This document shows, in pieces, positions 1 to 5,500 of a DNA stretch of 5,546 nt. Position 1 is the first letter of the stretch, and each line of letters begins with the position of its first letter. Origin of the DNA: JAEELC01 sp963621965 (lineage in GTDB: Bacteria > Bacillota_I > Bacilli_A > Acholeplasmatales > Anaeroplasmataceae). Made by a program: the position numbers and the translations under genes. Below the pieces are notes generated by a model. It searched no databases. It was not told where the DNA came from and was given only the letters and a program-made list of their open reading frames with translations. The stretch is taken from the NCBI GenBank assembly GCA_963621965.1, contig CAVFGN010000060.1, positions 1-5,546 of the forward strand. Direction: 5' to 3'.

Positions 1-1454
1 TAAAGAGGAGACGAACTCATACCTACAATATCTTCTACTTTTAATCTCTCAATTGAACCAGAGAATGTATAAGCAATATCTACTCTTCCGTCCTCATGTA
101 GATATACATTAGAAATGAAGTTATCTATTAAGAATTTCTTATCTCTAGCAGTTAATGGTTCAGCATTAAATACTTTAGCAACAACGTTCTCCATTGTGAA
201 TTTATCTATTAAAGGATGATTTACTCTTTCTTTGTATAAGGCCTCATTTAATTCTTCTTTCTCATCATAGAGTTCATCGTATCTATGTTTAAATGATACT
301 GCATCAAATCCATTCTCAATCGCATTCATGATGTTATTCATCTTTGAATCTATTTGAGTAATTCTTTTTTCTAATTCTTTGATTAACGGATTATCTTTCT
401 TTTGGATTTGATAAAGGTTTTCAGTTAAAGATTTACCATCAATCTCAGTTCTTAAATCTCTATTAATAGTCTTAATAACGAAGTCTTCTATTTCTTCTTT
501 CTTGATGGGTTTTGAATCGCATAGTTTATCTTTCTTTTTTGCGTTATTGCATTTGTAGTAATGATAAACCTTACCAGTCTTTGAAGTACCAGTCTCACCA
601 ATAAAAAGACCACCACATTCAGCACATCGAAGTTTAGAAGATAATAGATATTCTTCTTTTTTATAATAGGAGCCTTTAGCTCTATTTCTTCCTAGTTTCT
701 CTTGAACCTTATCAAATATGATCCTATCGATGATAGGTGGAATACATTCGGTATTCACATTATCACCAAATCTATATTCACCTATATATTTCCTATTTTG
801 AAGAAGATGGTAGAAACTACCATGAGGGAATTTCTTTCCCTTATGGTTTCTAACACCTTGAGAATGAATGATATCAAGAACTTTAGGTATAGACATATTG
901 TCTTTAAGATATTCACTAAAGACAAACTGAAGAACCTTAGCCTCTTCTTCAACTATTACGTATTTCTTATCTACAAGCTTATAGCCATAAGGAACAACTC
1001 CTCCATTGGCTTTCCCTTGAATGACGTTCTCTTTCTCTCCACGCTTGATTTTACGAGCTAATTCGACTGAATAATATTCATTGTAAGAATCACTAATTCC
1101 TTGATATAAGATTTGTTCAGGACCATCAATGTTTGGTTCGGTACAACTTAAAAGTTTAACACCATTTCTTGATAATATTTCTCTATAATCAAGTGCTTGT
1201 CTTCTATTTCTTGAAAATCTATCAGATTTCCAAACTAGAACACAATCAAATAAATTATTATAAGAATCATTGATCATCCTTTGAAACTCTGGTCTATTGT
1301 CACTTCTTGCGGATAATGCTCTATCAATATATGTAGCAATAATCTCAATATCATTTCCTTTAGCGAAGGCAGTGCAATCTCTTATTTGACCATCAATAGA
1401 TTCTTCTCTTTGGTTGTCGCAAGAATATCTTGCGTAAATTACTCCTCGTTTCAT
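1..1454 (-). CDS. large serine recombinase (resolvase/integrase, zinc-ribbon type), complete or nearly so
   Basis: This is a site-specific DNA recombinase of the large serine family, which cuts and rejoins attachment sites through a 5'-phosphoserine link to integrate or excise mobile elements. Translation from the ATG at 1452-1454 gives 484 residues to the window edge. The resolvase domain (about 1-140) starts GVIYARYS, with the nucleophile Ser11 and Arg9. It also holds the ALSARSDNRPEF block (46-57) and SDRFSRNR (77-84), which carry the active-site arginines. A recombinase domain follows (about 150-260, GGVVPYGYKL at 151). The zinc ribbon cysteines are C277, C280, C302 and C312, and a charged coiled coil spans about 355-410. 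The length is normal for the family. The two leftover bases read TA, consistent with a TAA or TAG stop just outside. The start is fixed by AGGAGGT nine bases upstream. No catalytic residue is missing, so it is probably active. Its attachment site and cargo are not proven. It is somewhat richer in G+C than the neighbouring operon. Confidence 0.94.
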   Translation of the reverse strand, partial: MKRGVIYARYSCDNQREESIDGQIRDCTAFAKGNDIEIIATYIDRALSARSDNRPEFQRMINDSYNNLFDCVLVWKSDRFSRNRRQALDYREILSRNGVKLLSCTEPNIDGPEQILYQGISDSYNEYYSVELARKIKRGEKENVIQGKANGGVVPYGYKLVDKKYVIVEEEAKVLQFVFSEYLKDNMSIPKVLDIIHSQGVRNHKGKKFPHGSFYHLLQNRKYIGEYRFGDNVNTECIPPIIDRIIFDKVQEKLGRNRAKGSYYKKEEYLLSSKLRCAECGGLFIGETGTSKTGKVYHYYKCNNAKKKDKLCDSKPIKKEEIEDFVIKTINRDLRTEIDGKSLTENLYQIQKKDNPLIKELEKRITQIDSKMNNIMNAIENGFDAVSFKHRYDELYDEKEELNEALYKERVNHPLIDKFTMENVVAKVFNAEPLTARDKKFLIDNFISNVYLHEDGRVDIAYTFSGSIERLKVEDIVGMSSSPL

Positions 1455-1463
1455 TACTATGTT

Positions 1464-1470
1464 ACCTCCT
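1464..1470 (-). promoter_or_regulatory. ribosome binding site of the recombinase
   Basis: AGGAGGT on the minus strand, nine bases before the ATG at 1452-1454. It is a full Shine-Dalgarno match and decides the start codon. It sits 28 bases after the T-run of the upstream terminator-like hairpin, and just below the 9-bp inverted repeat at 1476-1517. Confidence 0.85.
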
Positions 1471-1475
1471 ATATT

Positions 1476-1517
1476 AGGTGTAACATGAGTTAAGAAACAA
1501 AAAAGCCAGTTACACCT
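1476..1517. repeat. 9-bp perfect inverted repeat upstream of the recombinase
   Basis: The arms are AGGTGTAAC at 1476-1484 and GTTACACCT at 1509-1517, a perfect match separated by 24 bases. The dyad encloses the T-run of the terminator-like hairpin and touches the last base of its stem. Two readings are possible. As DNA it could be a protein-binding dyad, such as an operator or a half of a recombinase attachment site, since large serine recombinases bind imperfect inverted repeats of roughly this total length next to their own gene. As RNA it could be an alternative hairpin that competes with the terminator. The sequence alone does not decide. Confidence 0.5.
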
Positions 1518-1557
1518 TTAATGATCAATAACTAGTTGATCCTTAATTTCTAGCTTT
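1499..1557 (-). terminator. terminator-like hairpin with T6 tail, between the putative RNA and the recombinase
   Basis: On the minus strand AAAGCTAG (1557-1550) can pair with CTGGCTTT (1509-1502) over 8 positions including one G-U pair, followed directly by the T-run at 1504-1499. The 40-base loop contains its own hairpin, GATCAA/TTGATC (1523-1528 and 1536-1541). On the plus strand the same pairing has a C-A mismatch instead of the wobble, so minus-strand RNA is favoured, although the plus strand also ends in a T-rich run (1559-1565). It could end the putative RNA upstream, the R-M operon transcript, or both. It could also attenuate the recombinase. The large loop makes it weaker than a textbook terminator. 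Confidence 0.45.
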
Positions 1558-1588
1558 CTTTTTTTGAACGCGCTAGAACGTGTAGACG

Positions 1589-1606
1589 GCTTTGCCTCAA
1601 TTGCGA
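1589..1606. repeat. left copy of an 18-bp motif flanking the R-M operon
   Basis: GCTTTGCCTCAA followed three bases later by CGA on the plus strand. The copy at 5423-5440 matches in 14 of 18 positions, including a continuous TTGCCTCAA (1592-1600). It lies inside the candidate structured RNA. The two copies are in the same orientation, 3,834 bases apart, with the whole operon between them. Confidence 0.35.
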
Positions 1607-1681
1607 CCTTCTTTTACAACTTACAGGTCTCTAAAGTTGTACCGCCAGACTTAGTAGTTAGCTAAGATTGCGATAAATTTA

Positions 1682-1711
1682 ATTTTAAAAATATTCATGC
1701 AAAATAATCAA
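1682..1711 (-). promoter_or_regulatory. candidate promoter of the structured RNA
   Basis: The -35 box TTGATT (1711-1706) and the -10 box TAAAAT (1687-1682, five of six consensus bases) are 18 bases apart on the minus strand. The predicted start near 1675 falls immediately before the first helix of the candidate RNA, which is the main reason to take it seriously. The surrounding DNA is so AT-rich that chance -10 matches are common. Confidence 0.4.
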
Positions 1712-1746
1712 AATATATCATAATTATATGCAAATTTTAGAAAACA

Positions 1747-3384
1747 TTACTTTTTAATGTCATTTTTATTATCATTATCTAAATAATCATCAATAACCTT
1801 TTTTATCTCTGAAAATGTGAAATCAGAATATTTTTTTATGCTATCTAAATTTTTATTATTTAATGCATTAGAGATAAATTCATCAATACCAGAAGCTTTT
1901 GAATAAAATTTCATATTTGAATATTCTACTAAAGAAACAAGATTAGCAGTTCTCAACATCAATTTAGTATCATCATGTATAAAAGGTGCAACAAGTTCTA
2001 AATATTTTTCGCCTTTAGCATTTTCATTTATGTGTCTGATAAGGTTGATTGTTTCGTTATTTAATTGTTGTGTTTTATTTTTTATTAATGTCGCTTCTAT
2101 TAACCAATAACATTTACTATTATAAATTTCTATGTCACCAATATTACCTGGCGCATGTGAATATGGTATACCTGAATCATCACATTTAAAATTTGGCTTA
2201 TATTCAAAAGTTTCACCATAGCAACAATATACAAATAGTGTAATTAAAAACTCAAATTTCAAAGGCGCCTGCATAAATTTAAAAACCCTGTTATCTCTTT
2301 TTTCAAAAGCAACATCTTTCAAGTAATTTTCTAATATTTCCTTGTCCAAATTATAGGTCTTTAATAAATTAGGAATTTTTTTGTTATATTCAGCAGTCGA
2401 ATAATCTTCTTTACTCTTATATTTATTTAGTATTTCTTCTAATAGTTTTGAATATGACCCTATTTTTTTGAAATAAGAAAATTCATTATCTTTTTCATTT
2501 TCAGTCAAAGAAAAATCTTGAGACATTAACTCATTCAAAAAATCCAAGCGATTAGTATTAAGAGATAAAAGCATTACGCCAGAATGATCGATTGTTATAA
2601 ATCCTGTTAATTGTAAAACTCTAAATACAGTGTCTCCATAATCATTAAAACAAGTGCTTTGTTTTGAGACTTTAGAATGTTCCGAGTCCATTTCCGAATA
2701 TTTGTCAAAAACTAACTTATAAGCTTTATCATAATCATTGCCAATCTTATTATTTTCAATTAATTGTATAAATTCATCTACATCTCCCGAATCTGAAAAC
2801 AATGAAATTAAAAATTGCACATATGATAATTTTTTTCTTCTTTCCTTAAGCTGTATCAATATTTTATAAAGAAATTTAAAATAATTAAAATCATTTAACA
2901 CTCGTCTATATGGAGATTTTCTCCAAAAACGAAAACTTTGAATAGCAAAAGCTTCAGACAAACTAAGCTTACCATTAATTAGAGCTTTACCTATTTCCGA
3001 AATTAAAAAAGTTTGTTTGTATTGAGCATAGATAAAGCCAAACTCTGATAACGTCTTTAAATATCTAGTAAAAGCGGCTTGATAACCCGTAGGAAAGCCC
3101 CATTCGTTATTATGTTTATTATTCTTAATAATATAATCTTTAATTTCTAATTCAGACATATTACTAAAATCACAATCATTAGTAGTTAAGAAACCATCAA
3201 TATACAATTGAGTATATATTTTTAATATGCCATTATCATCTAAAAGTATTCCGTCAAATTTATTAAAAATTTGCATTAATAGCATATATCTTTCAGGATT
3301 TCTAACAGCAACTTCTAACGCCATTTGTTTATAATATCTTTTACCATGCGAAACCGTACTATTAAATATAACCATATTTTCCAT
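1747..3384 (-). CDS. type IIS restriction endonuclease, AlwI / BstNBI family
   Basis: 545 residues; cleaves DNA a few bases from a short asymmetric site. I align it by eye to the remembered N.BstNBI sequence. SHAPGNIGDIEIY (409-421) matches THAAGNQPDMEII, CYWLIEAT (425-432) matches FIVLGEVT, and E444 with RH at 450-451 matches the following E...RH. This gives a PD-(D/E)XK-like active site of E378, D417, E430 and E444, with spacings of 39, 13 and 14 residues, nearly those of the nicking enzyme. The N-terminal part (about 95-270) matches the DNA-recognition region: FGFIYAQ...LISEIGKALING (115-138) and RVLQLTGF (255-262). There is no signal peptide or membrane segment. It is the last gene of the operon, 14 bases after methyltransferase 2. 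The ATG at 3382-3384 is chosen because AGGAG lies ten or eleven bases upstream; a second ATG at codon 4 is possible. Family members recognise GGATC or GAGTC; the site of this one is unknown. Confidence 0.9.
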   Translation of the reverse strand: MENMVIFNSTVSHGKRYYKQMALEVAVRNPERYMLLMQIFNKFDGILLDDNGILKIYTQLYIDGFLTTNDCDFSNMSELEIKDYIIKNNKHNNEWGFPTGYQAAFTRYLKTLSEFGFIYAQYKQTFLISEIGKALINGKLSLSEAFAIQSFRFWRKSPYRRVLNDFNYFKFLYKILIQLKERRKKLSYVQFLISLFSDSGDVDEFIQLIENNKIGNDYDKAYKLVFDKYSEMDSEHSKVSKQSTCFNDYGDTVFRVLQLTGFITIDHSGVMLLSLNTNRLDFLNELMSQDFSLTENEKDNEFSYFKKIGSYSKLLEEILNKYKSKEDYSTAEYNKKIPNLLKTYNLDKEILENYLKDVAFEKRDNRVFKFMQAPLKFEFLITLFVYCCYGETFEYKPNFKCDDSGIPYSHAPGNIGDIEIYNSKCYWLIEATLIKNKTQQLNNETINLIRHINENAKGEKYLELVAPFIHDDTKLMLRTANLVSLVEYSNMKFYSKASGIDEFISNALNNKNLDSIKKYSDFTFSEIKKVIDDYLDNDNKNDIKK

Positions 3385-3394
3385 CTTATTAACG

Positions 3395-3400
3395 TCTCCT
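3395..3400 (-). promoter_or_regulatory. ribosome binding site of the endonuclease, overlapping the previous stop codon
   Basis: AGGAGA on the minus strand, ten bases before the endonuclease ATG. Its first two bases are part of the TAG stop (3401-3399) of methyltransferase 2. Ribosomes finishing the methyltransferase therefore cover this site, which suggests that endonuclease translation is coupled to methyltransferase translation. Confidence 0.7.
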
Positions 3401-4289
3401 AATTATGAACATAAATCTCAATGCTATTATCTTTAATGGAATTATCATTAAAGCTAATATAATTACTTTTAATTTTTTCAATTGTGTATTTTTTTGACCA
3501 TTCTTCAAAAATAATATTTTTTTTACCCTTGTGAATAATTAAATTAGTTATACCAAATTTAATACCTTTATCGTTCAATATATCTAATGTTTCGTATAAC
3601 CTTTTTTCTTCATTTTCAGTCCAATTTTTGTTATATTCACTCGCCGAGATAAGATATGGTGGGTCTAAATACACAAAATCATTTTTAGAATAATTTATAT
3701 TTAATAAGAAATTTTGAAAATCAAAAGAAGATAATACAATTTTTTTATTTTTTTGAATTTCGAAATAATCGTTCAATGAATTAAATACATTTTTATTAAA
3801 ATCAACATTACCAACAGGCAAATTAAAATCACCACTTTTATTAAATCTAATCATATGATTAAAACCATAGATCAGTAATAAATATAACTTCATAACATCT
3901 GTTTTATCTTCATTATAGTCTTTTTTTAATAAATTATAAGCTTCCCTATTAAAGTGAGAATAATATGTCTTAGGATACTTTTTTTTCAAATCTTTAGGAA
4001 CAACATCTTCGATAAAAGAACAACTAAGTTTATATTTACCAATTAAATACATAATTTTCGAAAAAAATAAATTTGAATTTTTAGCGTTTTCAATCAAAAA
4101 TCTATGAACTGAAATAATATTTAAATCGAGATCATTTAATAAATATTCATTTGCCTCTACTTGTAGTTGAGATGATCCGCCACCATAAAATGGTTCAATA
4201 TATTTATTTATATTTTTGGGAAAATATTCTAACAGTTGAGGAACAAGTTTGTATTTATCTCCAACATAAAATAATGGTGATCTAATCAT
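3399..4289 (-). CDS. DNA adenine N6-methyltransferase 2, D12 class (Dam/DpnM-like)
   Basis: 296 residues; transfers a methyl group from S-adenosylmethionine to adenine N6 in a short DNA site. Motif X is SPLFYVGDKYKL (4-15). Motif I, the cofactor loop, is IEPFYGGGSS (31-40). Motif IV, the catalytic DPPY, is at 209-212 (FVYLDPPYLIS). The block GFNHMIRFNKSGDFNLPVGN (142-161) matches the strongly conserved region before the target-recognition part of Dam and DpnM-type enzymes. Length and motif order (X, I, IV) are those of the alpha D12 family (Pfam MethyltransfD12). All key residues are present. It overlaps the end of methyltransferase 1 by 8 bases and has its own GGAGGT site inside that gene. 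With its partner it would protect the two strands of an asymmetric site. The resemblance to GATC methylases is suggestive of GATC or a GATC-containing target but does not prove it. Confidence 0.94.
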   Translation of the reverse strand: MIRSPLFYVGDKYKLVPQLLEYFPKNINKYIEPFYGGGSSQLQVEANEYLLNDLDLNIISVHRFLIENAKNSNLFFSKIMYLIGKYKLSCSFIEDVVPKDLKKKYPKTYYSHFNREAYNLLKKDYNEDKTDVMKLYLLLIYGFNHMIRFNKSGDFNLPVGNVDFNKNVFNSLNDYFEIQKNKKIVLSSFDFQNFLLNINYSKNDFVYLDPPYLISASEYNKNWTENEEKRLYETLDILNDKGIKFGITNLIIHKGKKNIIFEEWSKKYTIEKIKSNYISFNDNSIKDNSIEIYVHN

Positions 4290-5307
4290 GTTTTACCTCC
4301 GTTACAAAAAGCACTTCTTGATGGTCATTCATTTCTGTTTTGCCAGCATTAAATGCTTTATATGACTTTTTATAAATTTTAGTTAAACCTTTATTTGACA
4401 AAACACCCATTATATCATCTAAAGTCATTTTATTTTTACTTGAATTACTTTTGCTATCATAAGTGTTGTTATAACTAACAATAATATATTTGCAATTTAA
4501 CGAATAAATTAAGTCCTTAAACGAATCTAAAGCTTTGCTTTTACAATATTCACTCATATTTTCTTCTTTGGGTTTCATGGCAGTACCATATAGTTCAGGC
4601 TTATCCCACTTTGTTATTGTTTCTAGAACGTGATAAAACCTACTATATTGGCGTGACGAATATGGAGGATCAATATAACATATATCTGAGGCGATTTTTT
4701 TTGCTAATAAATTTGCATCTTCTCTATAAATATTTATATTTCTTAAATCTTCTTTTTGTTTTATAATTGGCGTTATCAATTCATATTTAAAAGAAGATTT
4801 TATATTGTCTTTTTTTATATAAGCATCATAGTGGCCACAAGTATTAGATGAGCGATCAAATGAATACAATAATGATGCAATTAAAATTGCATATTCTTTA
4901 TCATTTAAATTGTTTTTTTCATCTTCAATAATTTGACGAATTTCACCTATAATCTTAGCGTCATGATTTGAAAAGAATTTACCACCAAAATTTATAGAAA
5001 CATAATTTTCATTTAGATTATTTGCATCTAACTTTTGAAATTTAGAAACAAATTCATATAATTTTTGTTCACTATAATCTTCTTTCATAAAAAATGCTTT
5101 ATAAATTATCTCATTTGAAAATAAAAAATCATTAATATTAAATGTTTTATAATTATTAATAACGCTTGATGTAACTACACCTGTGCCTGCGAAAACATCA
5201 AAAAATGAATTGCAATTTTTACAATTCTTTTTAATTACCTCATTTATCCATGGAGTTAGTTTCATTTTACATCCAGTGTATCTTCTATTTTGAATTAAAA
5301 AAGCCAT
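4282..5307 (-). CDS. DNA adenine N6-methyltransferase 1, D12 class
   Basis: 341 residues; a second adenine N6-methyltransferase of the same broad class, clearly not a recent duplicate of methyltransferase 2. Motif X is RRYTGCKMKL (8-17), motif I is FFDVFAGTGVVTSSV (35-49) and motif IV is CYIDPPYSSRQYSRFYHVLE (210-229), with the catalytic DPPY at 213-216. IIVSYNNTY (275-283) fits a later structural strand of the fold. About 100 residues separate motif I from the tight stretch before DPPY. It is the first gene of the operon, so protection is made before the endonuclease. The start is fixed by AGGAG six bases upstream and a strong promoter just before that. It ends in TAG at 4284-4282, inside the next gene. 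In type IIS systems two such enzymes usually methylate opposite strands of the asymmetric site; which strand this one takes is not visible. Confidence 0.93.
   Translation of the reverse strand: MAFLIQNRRYTGCKMKLTPWINEVIKKNCKNCNSFFDVFAGTGVVTSSVINNYKTFNINDFLFSNEIIYKAFFMKEDYSEQKLYEFVSKFQKLDANNLNENYVSINFGGKFFSNHDAKIIGEIRQIIEDEKNNLNDKEYAILIASLLYSFDRSSNTCGHYDAYIKKDNIKSSFKYELITPIIKQKEDLRNINIYREDANLLAKKIASDICYIDPPYSSRQYSRFYHVLETITKWDKPELYGTAMKPKEENMSEYCKSKALDSFKDLIYSLNCKYIIVSYNNTYDSKSNSSKNKMTLDDIMGVLSNKGLTKIYKKSYKAFNAGKTEMNDHQEVLFVTEVKHD
4295..4300 (-). promoter_or_regulatory. ribosome binding site of methyltransferase 2, inside methyltransferase 1
   Basis: GGAGGT on the minus strand, five bases before the ATG at 4287-4289. 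It lies within the last codons of methyltransferase 1, and the two frames overlap by 8 bases. This supports the ATG start and translational coupling of the two methyltransferases. Confidence 0.8.
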
Positions 5308-5315
5308 ATTATTTA

Positions 5316-5320
5316 CTCCT
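5316..5320 (-). promoter_or_regulatory. ribosome binding site of methyltransferase 1
   Basis: AGGAG on the minus strand, eight bases before the methyltransferase 1 ATG (5307-5305), counted as the gap 5308-5315. It supports the ATG chosen, and with the promoter upstream it implies a short untranslated leader of roughly 25 bases. Confidence 0.75.
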
Positions 5321-5337
5321 AAATTTATATAGTTGGA

Positions 5338-5366
5338 ATTATATCATACATCATTATTTTTGTCCA
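5338..5366 (-). promoter_or_regulatory. promoter of the restriction-modification operon
   Basis: On the minus strand, -35 TGGACA (5366-5361, five of six consensus), a 17-base spacer, and -10 TATAAT (5343-5338, perfect) preceded by TGA, an extended -10 TGn element. Transcription should start about seven bases downstream, near 5331. This is a strong vegetative SigA-type promoter and the only convincing one upstream of the three R-M genes. Confidence 0.8.
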
Positions 5367-5381
5367 TCGGATTTGTCCATC
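5359..5381. repeat. tandem 10-bp direct repeat over the operon -35 box
   Basis: TTTGTCCATC occurs at 5359-5368 and again at 5372-5381, perfect copies with a 13-base period. The copy nearer the gene contains the whole -35 box (5361-5366). This is where a repressor or controller would bind. No controller (C protein) gene is present in the window, so the ligand is unknown. A chance duplication of the -35 region is the alternative. Confidence 0.55.
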
Positions 5382-5500
5382 TAACTGCATCTTTCAACGT
5401 CACCTAGGTATCCTAGTGTTGAGCCTTGCCTCAAAGTCGATTGGAGCAATTTGCTCCACATCTCTTATCCTGTTTCGGTTTTAGAGTACTTTTAGCATAG
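5382..5500. other. GC-rich non-coding block with a cluster of hairpins
   Basis: This stretch upstream of the R-M promoter has 29/60 G+C in 5401-5460, about twice the sampled blocks of the operon. It contains CTAGG/CCTAG (5404-5408 and 5412-5416, 3-base loop), extendable with bulges to TCAA/TTGA (5394-5397 and 5419-5422). TTGAG/CTCAA (5419-5423 and 5430-5434, 6-base loop) follows, then TGGAGCA/TGCTCCA (5442-5448 and 5452-5458, 3-base loop). The first two hairpins share TTGA, so the extended first form and the second exclude each other. There is no T-run after any stem, so these are not ordinary terminators. No tRNA T-loop motif or known RNA signature is seen. It may be an RNA, a recombination site, or the remains of an element end. 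Confidence 0.45.
5423..5440. repeat. right copy of an 18-bp motif flanking the R-M operon
   Basis: GCCTTGCCTCAA followed three bases later by CGA on the plus strand, 14 of 18 positions identical to 1589-1606. It overlaps the TTGAG/CTCAA hairpin of the right-hand GC-rich block. It may be a boundary repeat of a mobile cassette, a shared element of two related structured regions, or a coincidence. Confidence 0.35.

Larger units (their letters stand above)
1499..1675 (-). ncRNA. candidate structured RNA with an H-type pseudoknot, unidentified family
   Basis: I do not recognise the family. Structure and composition support it: 1561-1620 has 27/60 G+C while sampled coding blocks have 12 to 23 of 60. 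In minus-strand order the helices are as follows. CUUAG/CUAAG (1666-1662 with 1654-1650) comes first. A closing stem GGCGGU/GCCGUC (1646-1641 with 1590-1585, two G-U pairs) encloses a hairpin ACAACUU/AAGUUGU (1640-1634 with 1622-1616). The loop of that hairpin holds GACCU (1629-1625), which pairs with AGGUC (1609-1605). This makes an H-type pseudoknot with crossing loops of 4, 2 and 6 bases, the last being AAAAGA. A further hairpin UUCUAGC/GCUAGAA (1578-1572 with 1554-1548) overlaps the terminator stem. A promoter sits just upstream and a T-run ends it, for about 177 nt. It could be an independent small RNA, a leader controlling the recombinase, or recombination-site DNA. No protein reading is apparent. 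Confidence 0.5.

Noticed and set aside
702..1061. A 119-codon open frame on the plus strand
   Set aside because: It lies wholly inside the recombinase gene on the opposite strand, and its translation has no recognisable domain. The recombinase reading has conserved domains across the same bases.
1471..1476. TAATAT-like -10 box just upstream of the recombinase ribosome binding site
   Set aside because: Transcription would start inside or after the ribosome binding site, and no -35 box is present at the right distance.
1675..1746. A terminator immediately after the endonuclease gene
   Set aside because: The stretch is almost pure A+T with no GC-containing stem before a T-run. Operon transcripts probably continue toward the terminator-like hairpin at 1499-1557.
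720..4671. Counting GGATC and GAGTC sites to guess the recognition sequence
   Set aside because: I found GGATC/GATCC at 720, 1538, 4174 and 4667, and a single GAGTC at 2694. A modified host need not avoid its own site and the window is too short for avoidance statistics, so this does not discriminate.
5392..5424. Resemblance to an integron attC site (GTTGAGC fits GTTRRRY; hairpin with bases bulged on one strand)
   Set aside because: The opposite core does not fit RYYYAAC, the site is shorter than known attC sites, and the recombinase present is a serine enzyme rather than a tyrosine integrase.
5382..5440. Group I intron-like string (GGCTCAACACTAG on the minus strand resembles the conserved R element)
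   Set aside because: The spacing to any S-like element is far too short for P3 and P8, no P/Q elements were found, and there is no interrupted gene.
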